Assembly: GCF_052119585.1 (NCBI RefSeq)
Contig: NZ_JBGQOJ010000001.1
Coordinates: 1-64,000 of the forward strand
Length of the DNA stretch: 64,000 nucleotides
Origin: JBGQOJ01 sp052119585
GTDB taxonomy: Bacteria > Pseudomonadota > Alphaproteobacteria > Rhodobacterales > Rhodobacteraceae
Reading direction: 5' to 3'
In this document: one piece after another, positions 46,564 to 54,073 of the stretch
Layout: each line of letters starts with the position of its first letter
How positions within the stretch are numbered: position 1 is the first letter of the stretch
Position numbers and translations under genes: made by a program
The notes under the pieces: model-generated
Databases searched by the model: none
Seen by the model: only the letters and a program-made list of their open reading frames with translations
What the model was told of the DNA's origin: nothing

Positions 46564-47134
46564 TCAGGGCCTTGTCACGCAAGGTAACCAATAGGCAGAT
46601 GGCACCATCAGACAGATCTATCGCACCGTCAGAGCCAAGGGCAAAGACCCCGACAGGCAGCACACGGCCTGCAACCGCGACCTGCCCGAAAAGAGCCAGA
46701 ACTCCGACCGGCCCGACCTTGACCTCGTGCTGGCAGGGGCCCGTCAACACCTCTACCGCCGCCACGATCCGCGCCGGATCGTAGATCACATTCAAGTCAC
46801 GGATTGGGCCATCGACCATGCGGCTGTCCACCGCGCGCGATCCGGAAAAGTGGACCGGCACCAAGGGCCGCGCCTGAATCGCACCCTCGGGGGAGTGCAG
46901 ATTTACGCCAGCGCCTTCGATCACAGTCAAAATGCGCGCAAGCCCTTCAAACCGCGAAAACGGCCCGTCGGACGCGACTTCGGCAATGCTCAATCGCCAG
47001 ACCCAGGCACCATTTTCCTCGTGCCGGGCTATTTCATGGGTTACACCCCTACCATTCTTCCATCGGCTGGTCAAAAAACGCTCTGGTGGAATGAAAGTGA
47101 ACACCAATGGCTTCCCTATGTTATGCTTAGACAT
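46517..47134 (-). CDS. hutD: HutD/Ves-family protein
   Basis: A protein of about 205 residues in the HutD/Ves cupin family, thought to limit hut expression or bind urocanate-type ligands. Hallmarks are TSRWKNGRGVTHEIA near 23-37 and GPFSRFEGLARILTVIEGAG near 58-77. The start is uncertain: ATG 47134 lies within an operator, while GTG 47104 has GGGAAG upstream and would follow the operators cleanly. Family members often begin close to the WKNGxGxTxEI motif, which favours the shorter form. Convergent with hutF. Confidence 0.87.
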   Translation of the reverse strand: MSKHNIGKPLVFTFIPPERFLTSRWKNGRGVTHEIARHEENGAWVWRLSIAEVASDGPFSRFEGLARILTVIEGAGVNLHSPEGAIQARPLVPVHFSGSRAVDSRMVDGPIRDLNVIYDPARIVAAVEVLTGPCQHEVKVGPVGVLALFGQVAVAGRVLPVGVFALGSDGAIDLSDGAICLLVTLRDKALITLPPQDLSPPDATP

Positions 47135-47156
47135 AAGCTTATCAAGTAAGACATAA
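47120..47156. promoter_or_regulatory. Tandem HutC-type operators between hutD and hutC
   Basis: GTTATGCTTAGACATAAG (47120-47137) is nearly the same palindrome as the hutF operator when read in reverse (CTTATGTCTAAGCATAAC). A second site, TTATGTCTTACTTGATAAG on the minus strand (47138-47156), shares the TTATGTCT half. Both lie before hutC, implying autoregulation. Confidence 0.78.
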
Positions 47157-47176
47157 TCGACCAAGAGGCCATTCCA

Positions 47177-47887
47177 ATGTCATCGCATTCTACCGCAGAC
47201 CTGACCAAATTCCGCGATGTGAAGGTCGAGATCCTGCGCCGTATTACAGAAGGCCCCTGGGGGCCGGGCACGCTGTTGCCAAGCGAGATGGAACTGGCCG
47301 AGGAATTCGGCTGCTCGCGCACGACAATCAACCGCGCCATGCGCGAGGTGACAGAGATGGGATTGCTCGACCGCCGCCGTAAGGCCGGAACACGGGTCCG
47401 CATGGCGCCTGTCCGGCAGGCTCGTTTCGAGATCCCCCTCATGCGCACCGAAATCGAACAAACGGGCGCCACATATCGCTATTCGCTGGTCAGCCGCGAA
47501 ACCATCATGGCGCCGGACTGGCTTCGGGCGCGGCTTAATCTCGCGCCCGGGGGGAAAGTGATGCATCTGATCTGCATACACTCTGCGAACGGTGTTCCGT
47601 ATCAGCTTGAGGACCGCTGGATCAATTCAACCGCACTTCCACAGGTTGAAAGCCAGGATTTCACACGTATTGGACCGAATGAATGGCTGGTGGCAACGGT
47701 GCCATTCTCGGAGGTCGAGATCAGCTTTTCCGCAGTCGCCGCCAATCCGCTTGTCGTCGCGCATCTGGATTACAAACCGGGTGATCCGGTGTTCGCCGTG
47801 GAAAGAACGACCTGGTGGCAAGGTGCCGCCATAACCCATGTTACTTTGAGCTTCCGCCCCGGTCACCGGATGACGACCCGCTACTGA
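47177..47887 (+). CDS. hutC: Histidine utilization repressor, GntR/HutC family
   Basis: A 236-residue transcription factor with an N-terminal winged helix (PGTLLPSEMELAEEFGCSRT near 33-52, then TINRAMREVTEMGLL) and a C-terminal UTRA ligand domain (YRYSLVSRE, PYQLEDRWIN near 145, WWQGAAITHVTL near 213). Family members bind urocanate and then leave DNA. ATG 47177 has AGAGG upstream. It is divergent from hutD and flanked by matching operators, so it represses the whole locus and itself. Confidence 0.95.
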   Translation: MSSHSTADLTKFRDVKVEILRRITEGPWGPGTLLPSEMELAEEFGCSRTTINRAMREVTEMGLLDRRRKAGTRVRMAPVRQARFEIPLMRTEIEQTGATYRYSLVSRETIMAPDWLRARLNLAPGGKVMHLICIHSANGVPYQLEDRWINSTALPQVESQDFTRIGPNEWLVATVPFSEVEISFSAVAANPLVVAHLDYKPGDPVFAVERTTWWQGAAITHVTLSFRPGHRMTTRY

Positions 47888-47938
47888 AGCACAGTGCGCT
47901 GAAACCTGTCGCGCGATGGACAATCAGATGAGGTCCGC

Positions 47939-49738
47939 TCACTCGTCCATCTTCAGCGCCGAAATAAACGCCTGCTGCGGGATCTCCACTTTGCCGAACT
48001 GGCGCATCTTTTTCTTGCCGGCCTTCTGCTTGTCCAGCAGCTTGCGCTTGCGGGTCGCGTCGCCGCCATAGCATTTGGCAGTCACGTCTTTGCGCATGGC
48101 AGACAGGGTTTCGCGGGCAATCACGCGGCCCCCGATGGCGGCCTGAATCGGGATTTTGAACATGTGGCGCGGGATCAGCTCTTTCAGCTTTTCGCACATC
48201 ACACGGCCCCGCTGTTCGGCGCGGTCGCGGTGGACCATCATCGACAGCGCGTCGACGGGTTCGTCGTTGACCAGAACCTGCATTTTCACAAGGAAATCCT
48301 CGCGGTATTCTGAAATCACATAGTCAAAGGACGCATAGCCCTTGGTCACCGATTTCAGCCGGTCGTAAAAGTCGAACACAACCTCGTTCAACGGCAGATC
48401 ATAGACCACCATCGCACGGCTGCCCGCATAGGTCAGGTCAAGCTGGATGCCACGGCGATCCTGACACAGTTTCAGCACGTCACCGAGGTATTCGTCGGGC
48501 ACAAGGATTGTCGCCTTGATCCGCGGCTCTTCGATGTGGTCGATAAAGGTCAGATCAGGCATGTCGGCGGGGTTGTGCAGGTCTTCGACGGTGCCGTCGC
48601 GCATGTGCAGATGATAGACCACCGACGGCGCGGTTGTGATCAGGTCGATATCGTATTCCCGCTCCAGACGGTCGCGGATCACCTCGAGGTGCAGCAGACC
48701 AAGGAAGCCGCAGCGAAAGCCGAAGCCAAGCGCGGCAGAGGTTTCCATCTCGAAGCTAAAAGAGGCATCGTTCAGCGCGAGTTTCTCGATCGCATCGCGC
48801 AGGTCCTCGAACTCGGCCGCATCGACGGGGAACAATCCGCAGAACACAACCGGTTGCGCAGGCTTAAAGCCCGGCAGCGCGGTTTCGCAGCCTTTTTTCT
48901 CTGTCGTGACAGTGTCACCGACGCGCGTGTCACGAACCTGTTTGATCGAGCCGGTGAAAAAGCCGATCTCGCCCGGCCCCAGTTCGTCGACGGGCTGCAT
49001 TTGCGGGCGGAACACGCCGATGCGTTCGATCGGGTATAGCCCGCCGGTGCGCATCATCTTGATCCGGTCGCCCTTTTTCATCACCCCGTCGATGACGCGG
49101 ACAAGCACGACAACGCCAAGATAGCTGTCATACCAGCTGTCGACCAGCATCGCCTTCAGCGGCGCGTCGCGCTCGCCCTTGGGCGCGGGCAGACGGTGCA
49201 CGATGGCCTCCAGCGTTTCCTTGATCCCGATGCCGGATTTCGCCGAAACGCGCAGCGCGTTCGAGGCGTCGATGCCGATCACATCCTCGATCTGTTCCGC
49301 CACGCGGTCACAATCGGCGGCGGGCAGGTCGATCTTGTTCAGCACGGGCACAATTTCATGGTCGGCGTCCAGCGCCTGATAAACGTTGGCCAGCGTCTGC
49401 GCCTCGACGCCCTGCGTGCTGTCCACAACCAGCAGCGATCCTTCGACCGCGCGCATCGACCGCGACACCTCATAGCCGAAATCGACATGGCCGGGGGTGT
49501 CGATCAGGTTCAACACATAGGTCTCGCCATCGTCCGCCTTATAGTCGATGCGGACGGTGTTGGCCTTGATGGTGATGCCGCGCTCTCGCTCGATATCCAT
49601 GCTGTCCAGCATTTGCGCCTGCATGTCACGGTCAGCGACAGTGCCGGTTGATTGGATCAACCGGTCGGCGAGCGTGGATTTACCGTGGTCAATATGAGCC
49701 ACGATCGCGAAATTGCGGATTTTTGAGATATCGGTCAT
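47939..49738 (-). CDS. lepA: Elongation factor 4
   Basis: A 599-residue translational GTPase that back-translocates ribosomes. G1 is AHIDHGKST near 14-22, G3 DTPGHVDF near 80 and G4 NKID near 134. The C-terminal EF4-specific domain with a basic tail (GGDATRKRKLLDKQKAGKKK) is complete. ATG 49738 is standard. Convergent with hutC, 51 bases apart. Confidence 0.98.
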   Translation of the reverse strand: MTDISKIRNFAIVAHIDHGKSTLADRLIQSTGTVADRDMQAQMLDSMDIERERGITIKANTVRIDYKADDGETYVLNLIDTPGHVDFGYEVSRSMRAVEGSLLVVDSTQGVEAQTLANVYQALDADHEIVPVLNKIDLPAADCDRVAEQIEDVIGIDASNALRVSAKSGIGIKETLEAIVHRLPAPKGERDAPLKAMLVDSWYDSYLGVVVLVRVIDGVMKKGDRIKMMRTGGLYPIERIGVFRPQMQPVDELGPGEIGFFTGSIKQVRDTRVGDTVTTEKKGCETALPGFKPAQPVVFCGLFPVDAAEFEDLRDAIEKLALNDASFSFEMETSAALGFGFRCGFLGLLHLEVIRDRLEREYDIDLITTAPSVVYHLHMRDGTVEDLHNPADMPDLTFIDHIEEPRIKATILVPDEYLGDVLKLCQDRRGIQLDLTYAGSRAMVVYDLPLNEVVFDFYDRLKSVTKGYASFDYVISEYREDFLVKMQVLVNDEPVDALSMMVHRDRAEQRGRVMCEKLKELIPRHMFKIPIQAAIGGRVIARETLSAMRKDVTAKCYGGDATRKRKLLDKQKAGKKKMRQFGKVEIPQQAFISALKMDE

Positions 49739-49953
49739 AGGCGGGATATGATGTGGATTTCAGGCTTGGTCAAGCGGGGCTGACGCGATGCGGGCCAGCA
49801 AAACAAGAAGAATGCGCCAAGGTCACAGGTTCGGAACGCAAAGCACCCGAAAACTGCGGTTCAGGCCGATGCGAAAACAACCGGAACGGCATGAAAATCC
49901 GCTGTCTTGCAGATTATGTGGTCCGGCCCTGCCCGTCTCCCACATCTTGTGAA

Positions 49954-49982
49954 TTGAAAAATCCCACAGGATTCGGCATATT
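49954..49982 (+). promoter_or_regulatory. Sigma-70-like promoter in the lepA to 50051 gap
   Basis: TTGAAA (49954-49959) and CATATT (49977-49982) are 17 bases apart and 69 bases before the gene at 50051. The 312-base gap 49739-50050 holds no gene or repeat that I can support, only this promoter and presumably that of lepA. Confidence 0.45.
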
Positions 49983-50050
49983 GTAACCAAGAGGCAACCT
50001 TTCGGACGCACTGTGAAGACACAGGCATCCGATATGATCGAGGCAGGCAA

Positions 50051-50350
50051 ATGAAAAAATTGATATTCGCGGCGGTGGTTTTCACATGTGCCGCGCAGGT
50101 TGCGCAGGCTGGCACAATTGAACGGGCCTGCCTCAGTTCCGATCGCCGGGCGGCAAGCCGGTCGTTGTGCAACTGCATTCAACGCGCTGCGGATATGACG
50201 CTGACCTACCGCGACCAGCGCACGGCATCTAAGTTCTTCAAAGACCCGCACAAGGCGCAGGAAGTGCGCCAGTCGAGCGGCACCTCGAACGAGGCGTTCT
50301 GGAGGCGCTACAAGGCCTTTGGGCAGACGGCACAGGCGTCCTGCGGTTAA
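50051..50350 (+). CDS. Small exported Cys-rich protein
   Basis: A 99-residue periplasmic protein with a signal peptide (MKKLIFAAVVFTCAAQVAQA). The mature part has cysteines in ERACLSSDRR and SLCNCIQRAAD near 28-45 and a final cysteine near 98, suggesting disulfides. The middle is helical and basic (FFKDPHKAQEVRQSS). Relatives in Rhodobacteraceae are, as I recall, often labelled arginine transporter without support in the sequence. Function unknown. Confidence 0.82.
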   Translation: MKKLIFAAVVFTCAAQVAQAGTIERACLSSDRRAASRSLCNCIQRAADMTLTYRDQRTASKFFKDPHKAQEVRQSSGTSNEAFWRRYKAFGQTAQASCG

Positions 50351-50359
50351 GCAAGCAAC

Positions 50360-50839
50360 CTAAACATCGGCGCGGATGATGTCCGGTGCGTGATGCACCG
50401 GAAAATTGACCGACAGCGCGATATAGCATTTAGAGCTGACCTCGTGATGCAGGTGCAACGCCGTTTCCACGTCCGACGCCCGAGAGATGGTGACGCGCGG
50501 CGATAGGGTGATCTGCGCAAACTGGCCGCTGCCATCGGGGTTTTCCGTCATCGTCCCCGTCGCCTGATCGGTATACTCCAGCACAACAACTCCTGCCGCC
50601 GCACATAAGTGCAGATACCACAGCTTGTGACAGGCCGCGACCGAGGCGACCAGAAGATCTTCGGGATTCCACCGCGCCGGATCGCCGCGAAATGCCGGAT
50701 CGGCAGAGCCTGCGATGGTGGGCTTGCCCGCAGCGCGGATCACATGGTCGCGCGAATAGCCGGTGTAGCGTTTGGTGCCCTCGCCCAGATTTCCGGTCCA
50801 GTCGACCTGCACGCGGTAGGTATGTGTCTTGCCGGTCAT
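50360..50839 (-). CDS. OsmC-family peroxidase-like protein
   Basis: A 159-residue OsmC/Ohr-fold protein likely reducing organic peroxides. The two reactive cysteines are in SVAACHKLWYLHLCA near residues 66-80 and SSKCYIALSVNFPV near 134. The NPEDLLVASVAAC wording is typical of the YhfA/OsmC group. ATG 50839 lies in a normal context. It converges with the small exported protein gene only nine bases away. Confidence 0.9.
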   Translation of the reverse strand: MTGKTHTYRVQVDWTGNLGEGTKRYTGYSRDHVIRAAGKPTIAGSADPAFRGDPARWNPEDLLVASVAACHKLWYLHLCAAAGVVVLEYTDQATGTMTENPDGSGQFAQITLSPRVTISRASDVETALHLHHEVSSKCYIALSVNFPVHHAPDIIRADV

Positions 50840-50907
50840 TCGGGGCCTCGCTTTTCTCGCCGCTTTCCTGCTGCGTTCTAACGCGCGATGGTCACCGGAC
50901 GAAAGCC

Positions 50908-51459
50908 CTAGCGAAACGCCGGTCCATGCGCCCAGATTGTCAGAGAGTGCCGTTTGCCGCGCGTCACAGGCGTTACGCGGTGCAGGACAAAGCTGGGAAA
51001 CAGCGTCGCCGTGCCCTTTTCGCCGCGTGCTATGTGAATGTTGGCGTCGGGCATCATCTCTAGCACGCCGCCGTCGTAATTGGCGGGGTCGGACAATTGC
51101 ACCACCATCGTCAACTTGCGCTTCTGCGCGATCACGCCATCGCCGATATCAGAATGCCAGTCGAAATGCCCTTGTCGTTCGGCGGTATAGCGCGCCACCT
51201 GCGGGCTTTCCGCGAATTCGCGAACGTCAAAATCAAATCCCTCGCGGTTGGCCTTGGCGACGACCTGAATAATCCGGTCCATGACCCATCCCGCCCCCTC
51301 GACCTCGTCCAGCCAGGCAATATCGGCGCGGCGCAGATTGTGGTTGCTGACCTGCCCCACCAGCCCCGCATCGCGCAGGGCATCGGCGTCGATCAAGGCG
51401 ACAATCCGGTCGCACTCGGCAGGGGAAAAGGCATCGGAGGCAGTCTGAAGCGTCTGCAT
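50908..51459 (-). CDS. Prolyl-4-hydroxylase-like 2OG-Fe(II) oxygenase
   Basis: A 183-residue dioxygenase of the P4Hc/PKHD type. The Fe ligands are His and Asp in HFDWHSDIG near 98-106 and a distal histidine in SFVLHRVTPV near 156-165. The arginine of GKRHSLTIW near 169 binds 2-oxoglutarate. It may hydroxylate a protein or peptide; the substrate is unknown. Stands alone between OsmC and the copper chaperone gene. Confidence 0.88.
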   Translation of the reverse strand: MQTLQTASDAFSPAECDRIVALIDADALRDAGLVGQVSNHNLRRADIAWLDEVEGAGWVMDRIIQVVAKANREGFDFDVREFAESPQVARYTAERQGHFDWHSDIGDGVIAQKRKLTMVVQLSDPANYDGGVLEMMPDANIHIARGEKGTATLFPSFVLHRVTPVTRGKRHSLTIWAHGPAFR

Positions 51460-51562
51460 GGGCGGGCGTCCTGTAATCGTTGCCCTGCCCTACGCCGATT
51501 GCATAGTATTGCGGCGACGGAACCGACAGCAATGTCGCTTCCGTCTGTTTTATAACCGAATT

Positions 51563-52084
51563 CTAGTTGCTTGGCATGGCCTGCATCGCACCATGGCCAG
51601 TTCCATGACCGGTACCGTGGTTCATTGGCATGGCGGGCATGTCTTCGCGCTGCAAATCAACGGGAACTTCGACGATCATCTCGCCCGCTTTTTCGAATGT
51701 CAGGGTGACCGTGATGATATCGCCCTGCGCCATCGGCGCGGTCAGGCCCATCAGCATGACGTGGTCGCCGCCACGGGCCAGCGCGTGTTCGCCCTTGGCC
51801 GGAATTGCAAACCCTTCATCGACGCGCAGCATTTGCATCACGCCGTCACCCGTTTCCTTATGTGTATGCAATTCTACAAGCTTCGCGGCCGTCGTCGAAG
51901 CGCCGATCAGGCGGTCATCTGCCTCTGTGTGATTCTCGATCACCATAAAGGCCGCGCCGGACTTGGCGCTGGGGCCAGACGACCGCGCATAGGCGTCGGT
52001 GATTTTCAGCCCGTCGTGGGCGAAAGCGGGCAAAGCAAAGGTCAATAGAACCGCAGCTGCGGCAAGAGTTTTCATAAAGGACAT
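51563..52084 (-). CDS. PCu(A)C periplasmic copper chaperone with Met/His-rich tail
   Basis: A 173-residue exported protein with a signal peptide (MKTLAAAAVLLTFALPAFA). The copper site is spread over HTHKETGDGVMQM near 72-84 and DHVMLMG near 106-112. The C-terminal 25 residues are unusually rich in Met, His and Gly (MPAMPMNHGTGHGTGHG), which likely adds copper sites. AGGAG precedes ATG 52084. Together with the DUF2946-like gene upstream it suggests copper delivery to cytochrome oxidase. Confidence 0.93.
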   Translation of the reverse strand: MSFMKTLAAAAVLLTFALPAFAHDGLKITDAYARSSGPSAKSGAAFMVIENHTEADDRLIGASTTAAKLVELHTHKETGDGVMQMLRVDEGFAIPAKGEHALARGGDHVMLMGLTAPMAQGDIITVTLTFEKAGEMIVEVPVDLQREDMPAMPMNHGTGHGTGHGAMQAMPSN

Positions 52085-52131
52085 TTCTGTCTCCTGTCAG
52101 TCAAAGGTTTGATCGTGTTACATAAACGGAA

Positions 52132-52485
52132 TCAAACGATGACAGGGGGCCCCCGCGCCGAAGGGGTAAGCGTCGCAGCGGCCAACAATGTCCCGAGGGG
52201 CGCAGGCGCAAGGCGCATTCCCCGCCCCGCGTCCAGCGACGGCATAACCAAAGCCGCGCCAGAGGCCGCCGCAAAAAGCGAAAGCGCACAGTCCGGGCAA
52301 TAATGCTGCGGCCCGACCGGGGTGCCGTTGGCATCCAGCGTGATGGTTTGTGTGCCGTATGTCGTACAGATCACGATCTCGCCGCCGACAACCGCCTGAC
52401 CGCGCGCAACAGCCATGCTCAGACTGGTCATCGCGATAACCAATGCCAATGTCAGGCCGATAATGGATCGTGCTGATCTATACAT
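52132..52485 (-). CDS. DUF2946-like membrane protein
   Basis: A 117-residue protein with an N-terminal signal or anchor segment (SIIGLTLALVIAMTSLSMAVA), an extracytoplasmic loop with CTTYGTQTI and a PQHYCPDC motif near 73-80, and a second hydrophobic stretch. The Cys pattern resembles DUF2946 proteins found beside copper genes. ATG 52485 is preferred to TTG 52527. It lies 47 bases upstream of the PCu(A)C gene on the same strand, so the two may form an operon. Confidence 0.75.
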   Translation of the reverse strand: MYRSARSIIGLTLALVIAMTSLSMAVARGQAVVGGEIVICTTYGTQTITLDANGTPVGPQHYCPDCALSLFAAASGAALVMPSLDAGRGMRLAPAPLGTLLAAATLTPSARGPPVIV

Positions 52486-52534
52486 GCCGCCGATATAACC
52501 GCGCCCATCGGCAAGGCCAAGCGACAAAACGAAG

Positions 52535-52558
52535 CGGCCCCGCCAAAAGGCAGGGCCG
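52535..52558 (-). terminator. Hairpin downstream of rpmB
   Basis: CGGCCCCGCC (52535-52544) and GGCAGGGCCG (52549-52558) form a 10-bp stem with one G-U pair and an AAAA loop, 29 bases after the rpmB stop. The following tract on the minus strand is only mildly T-rich. Confidence 0.7.
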
Positions 52559-52586
52559 TATTCCGTTCAAAAACACCGTAGGCCTA

Positions 52587-52874
52587 TCAGGCGGCTACAG
52601 CAGCTTTCGCGATCTCTTTTTTGATCTTCAGTGCGCCGTCCGACAGCTCTTCGTCCTTGGACTTGGCAAAGAACGCGTCCAGACCACCGCGGTGATCGAC
52701 AGTCCGCAAAGCAGCGGCAGAAATCCGCAGCTTGAACGACCGACCCAGAGATTCAGACTCCAGCGTCACTTCGTTCAGGTTTGGCAGAAACCGGCGACGG
52801 GTTCTGTTTTTCGCATGGCTGACATTGTTGCCAGACATTGGGCCTTTTCCGGTCAATTCGCAGCGGCGCGACAT
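52587..52874 (-). CDS. rpmB: 50S ribosomal protein L28
   Basis: A 95-residue ribosomal protein. It begins MSRRCELTGKGPMSGNNVSH and has NRTRRRFLPNLN, the L28 pattern of alphaproteobacteria, with a longer lysine-rich C-terminus. ATG 52874 follows GAGGA; the extension to 52952 is rejected. Convergent genes do not overlap, and a hairpin follows. Confidence 0.97.
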   Translation of the reverse strand: MSRRCELTGKGPMSGNNVSHAKNRTRRRFLPNLNEVTLESESLGRSFKLRISAAALRTVDHRGGLDAFFAKSKDEELSDGALKIKKEIAKAAVAA

Positions 52875-52973
52875 GGGCTTGTCCTCGTCTAGATCATAAA
52901 TGGGCGCCCGCAGTGCGGCACCCTGAATTTGGTTCGTGGGGTGTATGGCCATTCCCCGGCCTCGTCAAGCGAT

Positions 52974-53957
52974 TCATCGGCAGGATTTAAGGTGTGACAG
53001 CAGCTTTTGTGCAGCCGCAGCAGGCGTCAGCGCCCCCTGCCCGACCTTTTCCCCCAGATCAGCCATCATTTTACGGGTTTCGGGCTGCGCGGTCAACTGC
53101 GCCAGAAGGCCAAGGCGGACCTCCTCCTCGAACCAGAATCGCGCCTGCGCGGCGCGGCGGCTTGCCCAATGCCCCTGCGCGCGGCGCCAATCCACCAGCG
53201 TCCGCATTTCGGCCCAGGCGCCGGCGATTCCCGTCTCGTCTATGGCTGACACGGTCGCGGCCTTTGGAAAGCCTTCGGGGTCTTGCGGCCGCCGTCGCAA
53301 CAGGCGCAGCGCACCGGCATAGTCAGCACAGGTGCGCATCGCCGCAGATTTCAGGTCGCCATCGGCCTTGTTCACCAGAATGATGTCGGCAATTTCCATG
53401 ATCCCACGTTTGACACCCTGCAATTCGTCGCCGCCCGCAGGGGCCAGCAACAGGATGAACAGATCCGCCATTTCGGCCACCATGGTTTCGGATTGCCCGA
53501 CGCCGACGGTTTCGATCAGCACGATGTCGAACCCCGCCGCCTCGCACAGGGCCACCGCCTCGCGGCTGCGGCGGGCGACGCCGCCCAGATGCGTCTGGCT
53601 GGGCGACGGGCGGATATAGGCGTTCGGGTCGCGCGACAGGCGTTCCATCCGCGTCTTGTCACCAAGGATAGACCCGCCAGACCGCGTCGAACTGGGATCG
53701 ACGGCCAGCACGGCCACGCGGTTGCCCTGCCCCGTCAGCATCAGCCCGAAGGCCTCGATAAAGGTGGATTTTCCAACGCCGGGCGTTCCCGACAACCCGA
53801 TCCGCAGCGCCTGCCTGCCCGCCTTTCCCACGCGCTGAAGCAGGTCTGCGGCCTGTTCGCGATGATCGGCGCGCCCGCTTTCCACAAGCGTGATCGCACG
53901 CGCCAGCGCACGGCGGTCGCCCTTGATCACTTGGGCGGCAAGGGTTCCGATATCCAT
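52974..53957 (-). CDS. meaB: Methylmalonyl-CoA mutase-associated GTPase MeaB
   Basis: A 327-residue G3E-family GTPase that protects and loads B12 into methylmalonyl-CoA mutase. The P-loop LSGTPGVGKSTF lies near 55-66, DPSSTRSGGSILGDKTRM near 89-106, ETVGVGQSE near 150 and NKADGD near 204. It acts on the propionyl-CoA route started by PrpE at 30480. The mutase itself is not in the window. Divergent from hrpB across 116 bases. Confidence 0.95.
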   Translation of the reverse strand: MDIGTLAAQVIKGDRRALARAITLVESGRADHREQAADLLQRVGKAGRQALRIGLSGTPGVGKSTFIEAFGLMLTGQGNRVAVLAVDPSSTRSGGSILGDKTRMERLSRDPNAYIRPSPSQTHLGGVARRSREAVALCEAAGFDIVLIETVGVGQSETMVAEMADLFILLLAPAGGDELQGVKRGIMEIADIILVNKADGDLKSAAMRTCADYAGALRLLRRRPQDPEGFPKAATVSAIDETGIAGAWAEMRTLVDWRRAQGHWASRRAAQARFWFEEEVRLGLLAQLTAQPETRKMMADLGEKVGQGALTPAAAAQKLLSHLKSCR

Positions 53958-54073
53958 GGCGGGCTCCGTCTTCGGTGTCCTGTGTTCTTGCCCTTTCGGC
54001 AGGGGGTCTGTCTAGGGCGGTGGATAAAAATGCGCGTCTGGTATGGTCGGCTTAAATCAAGGATAACCCCCTT

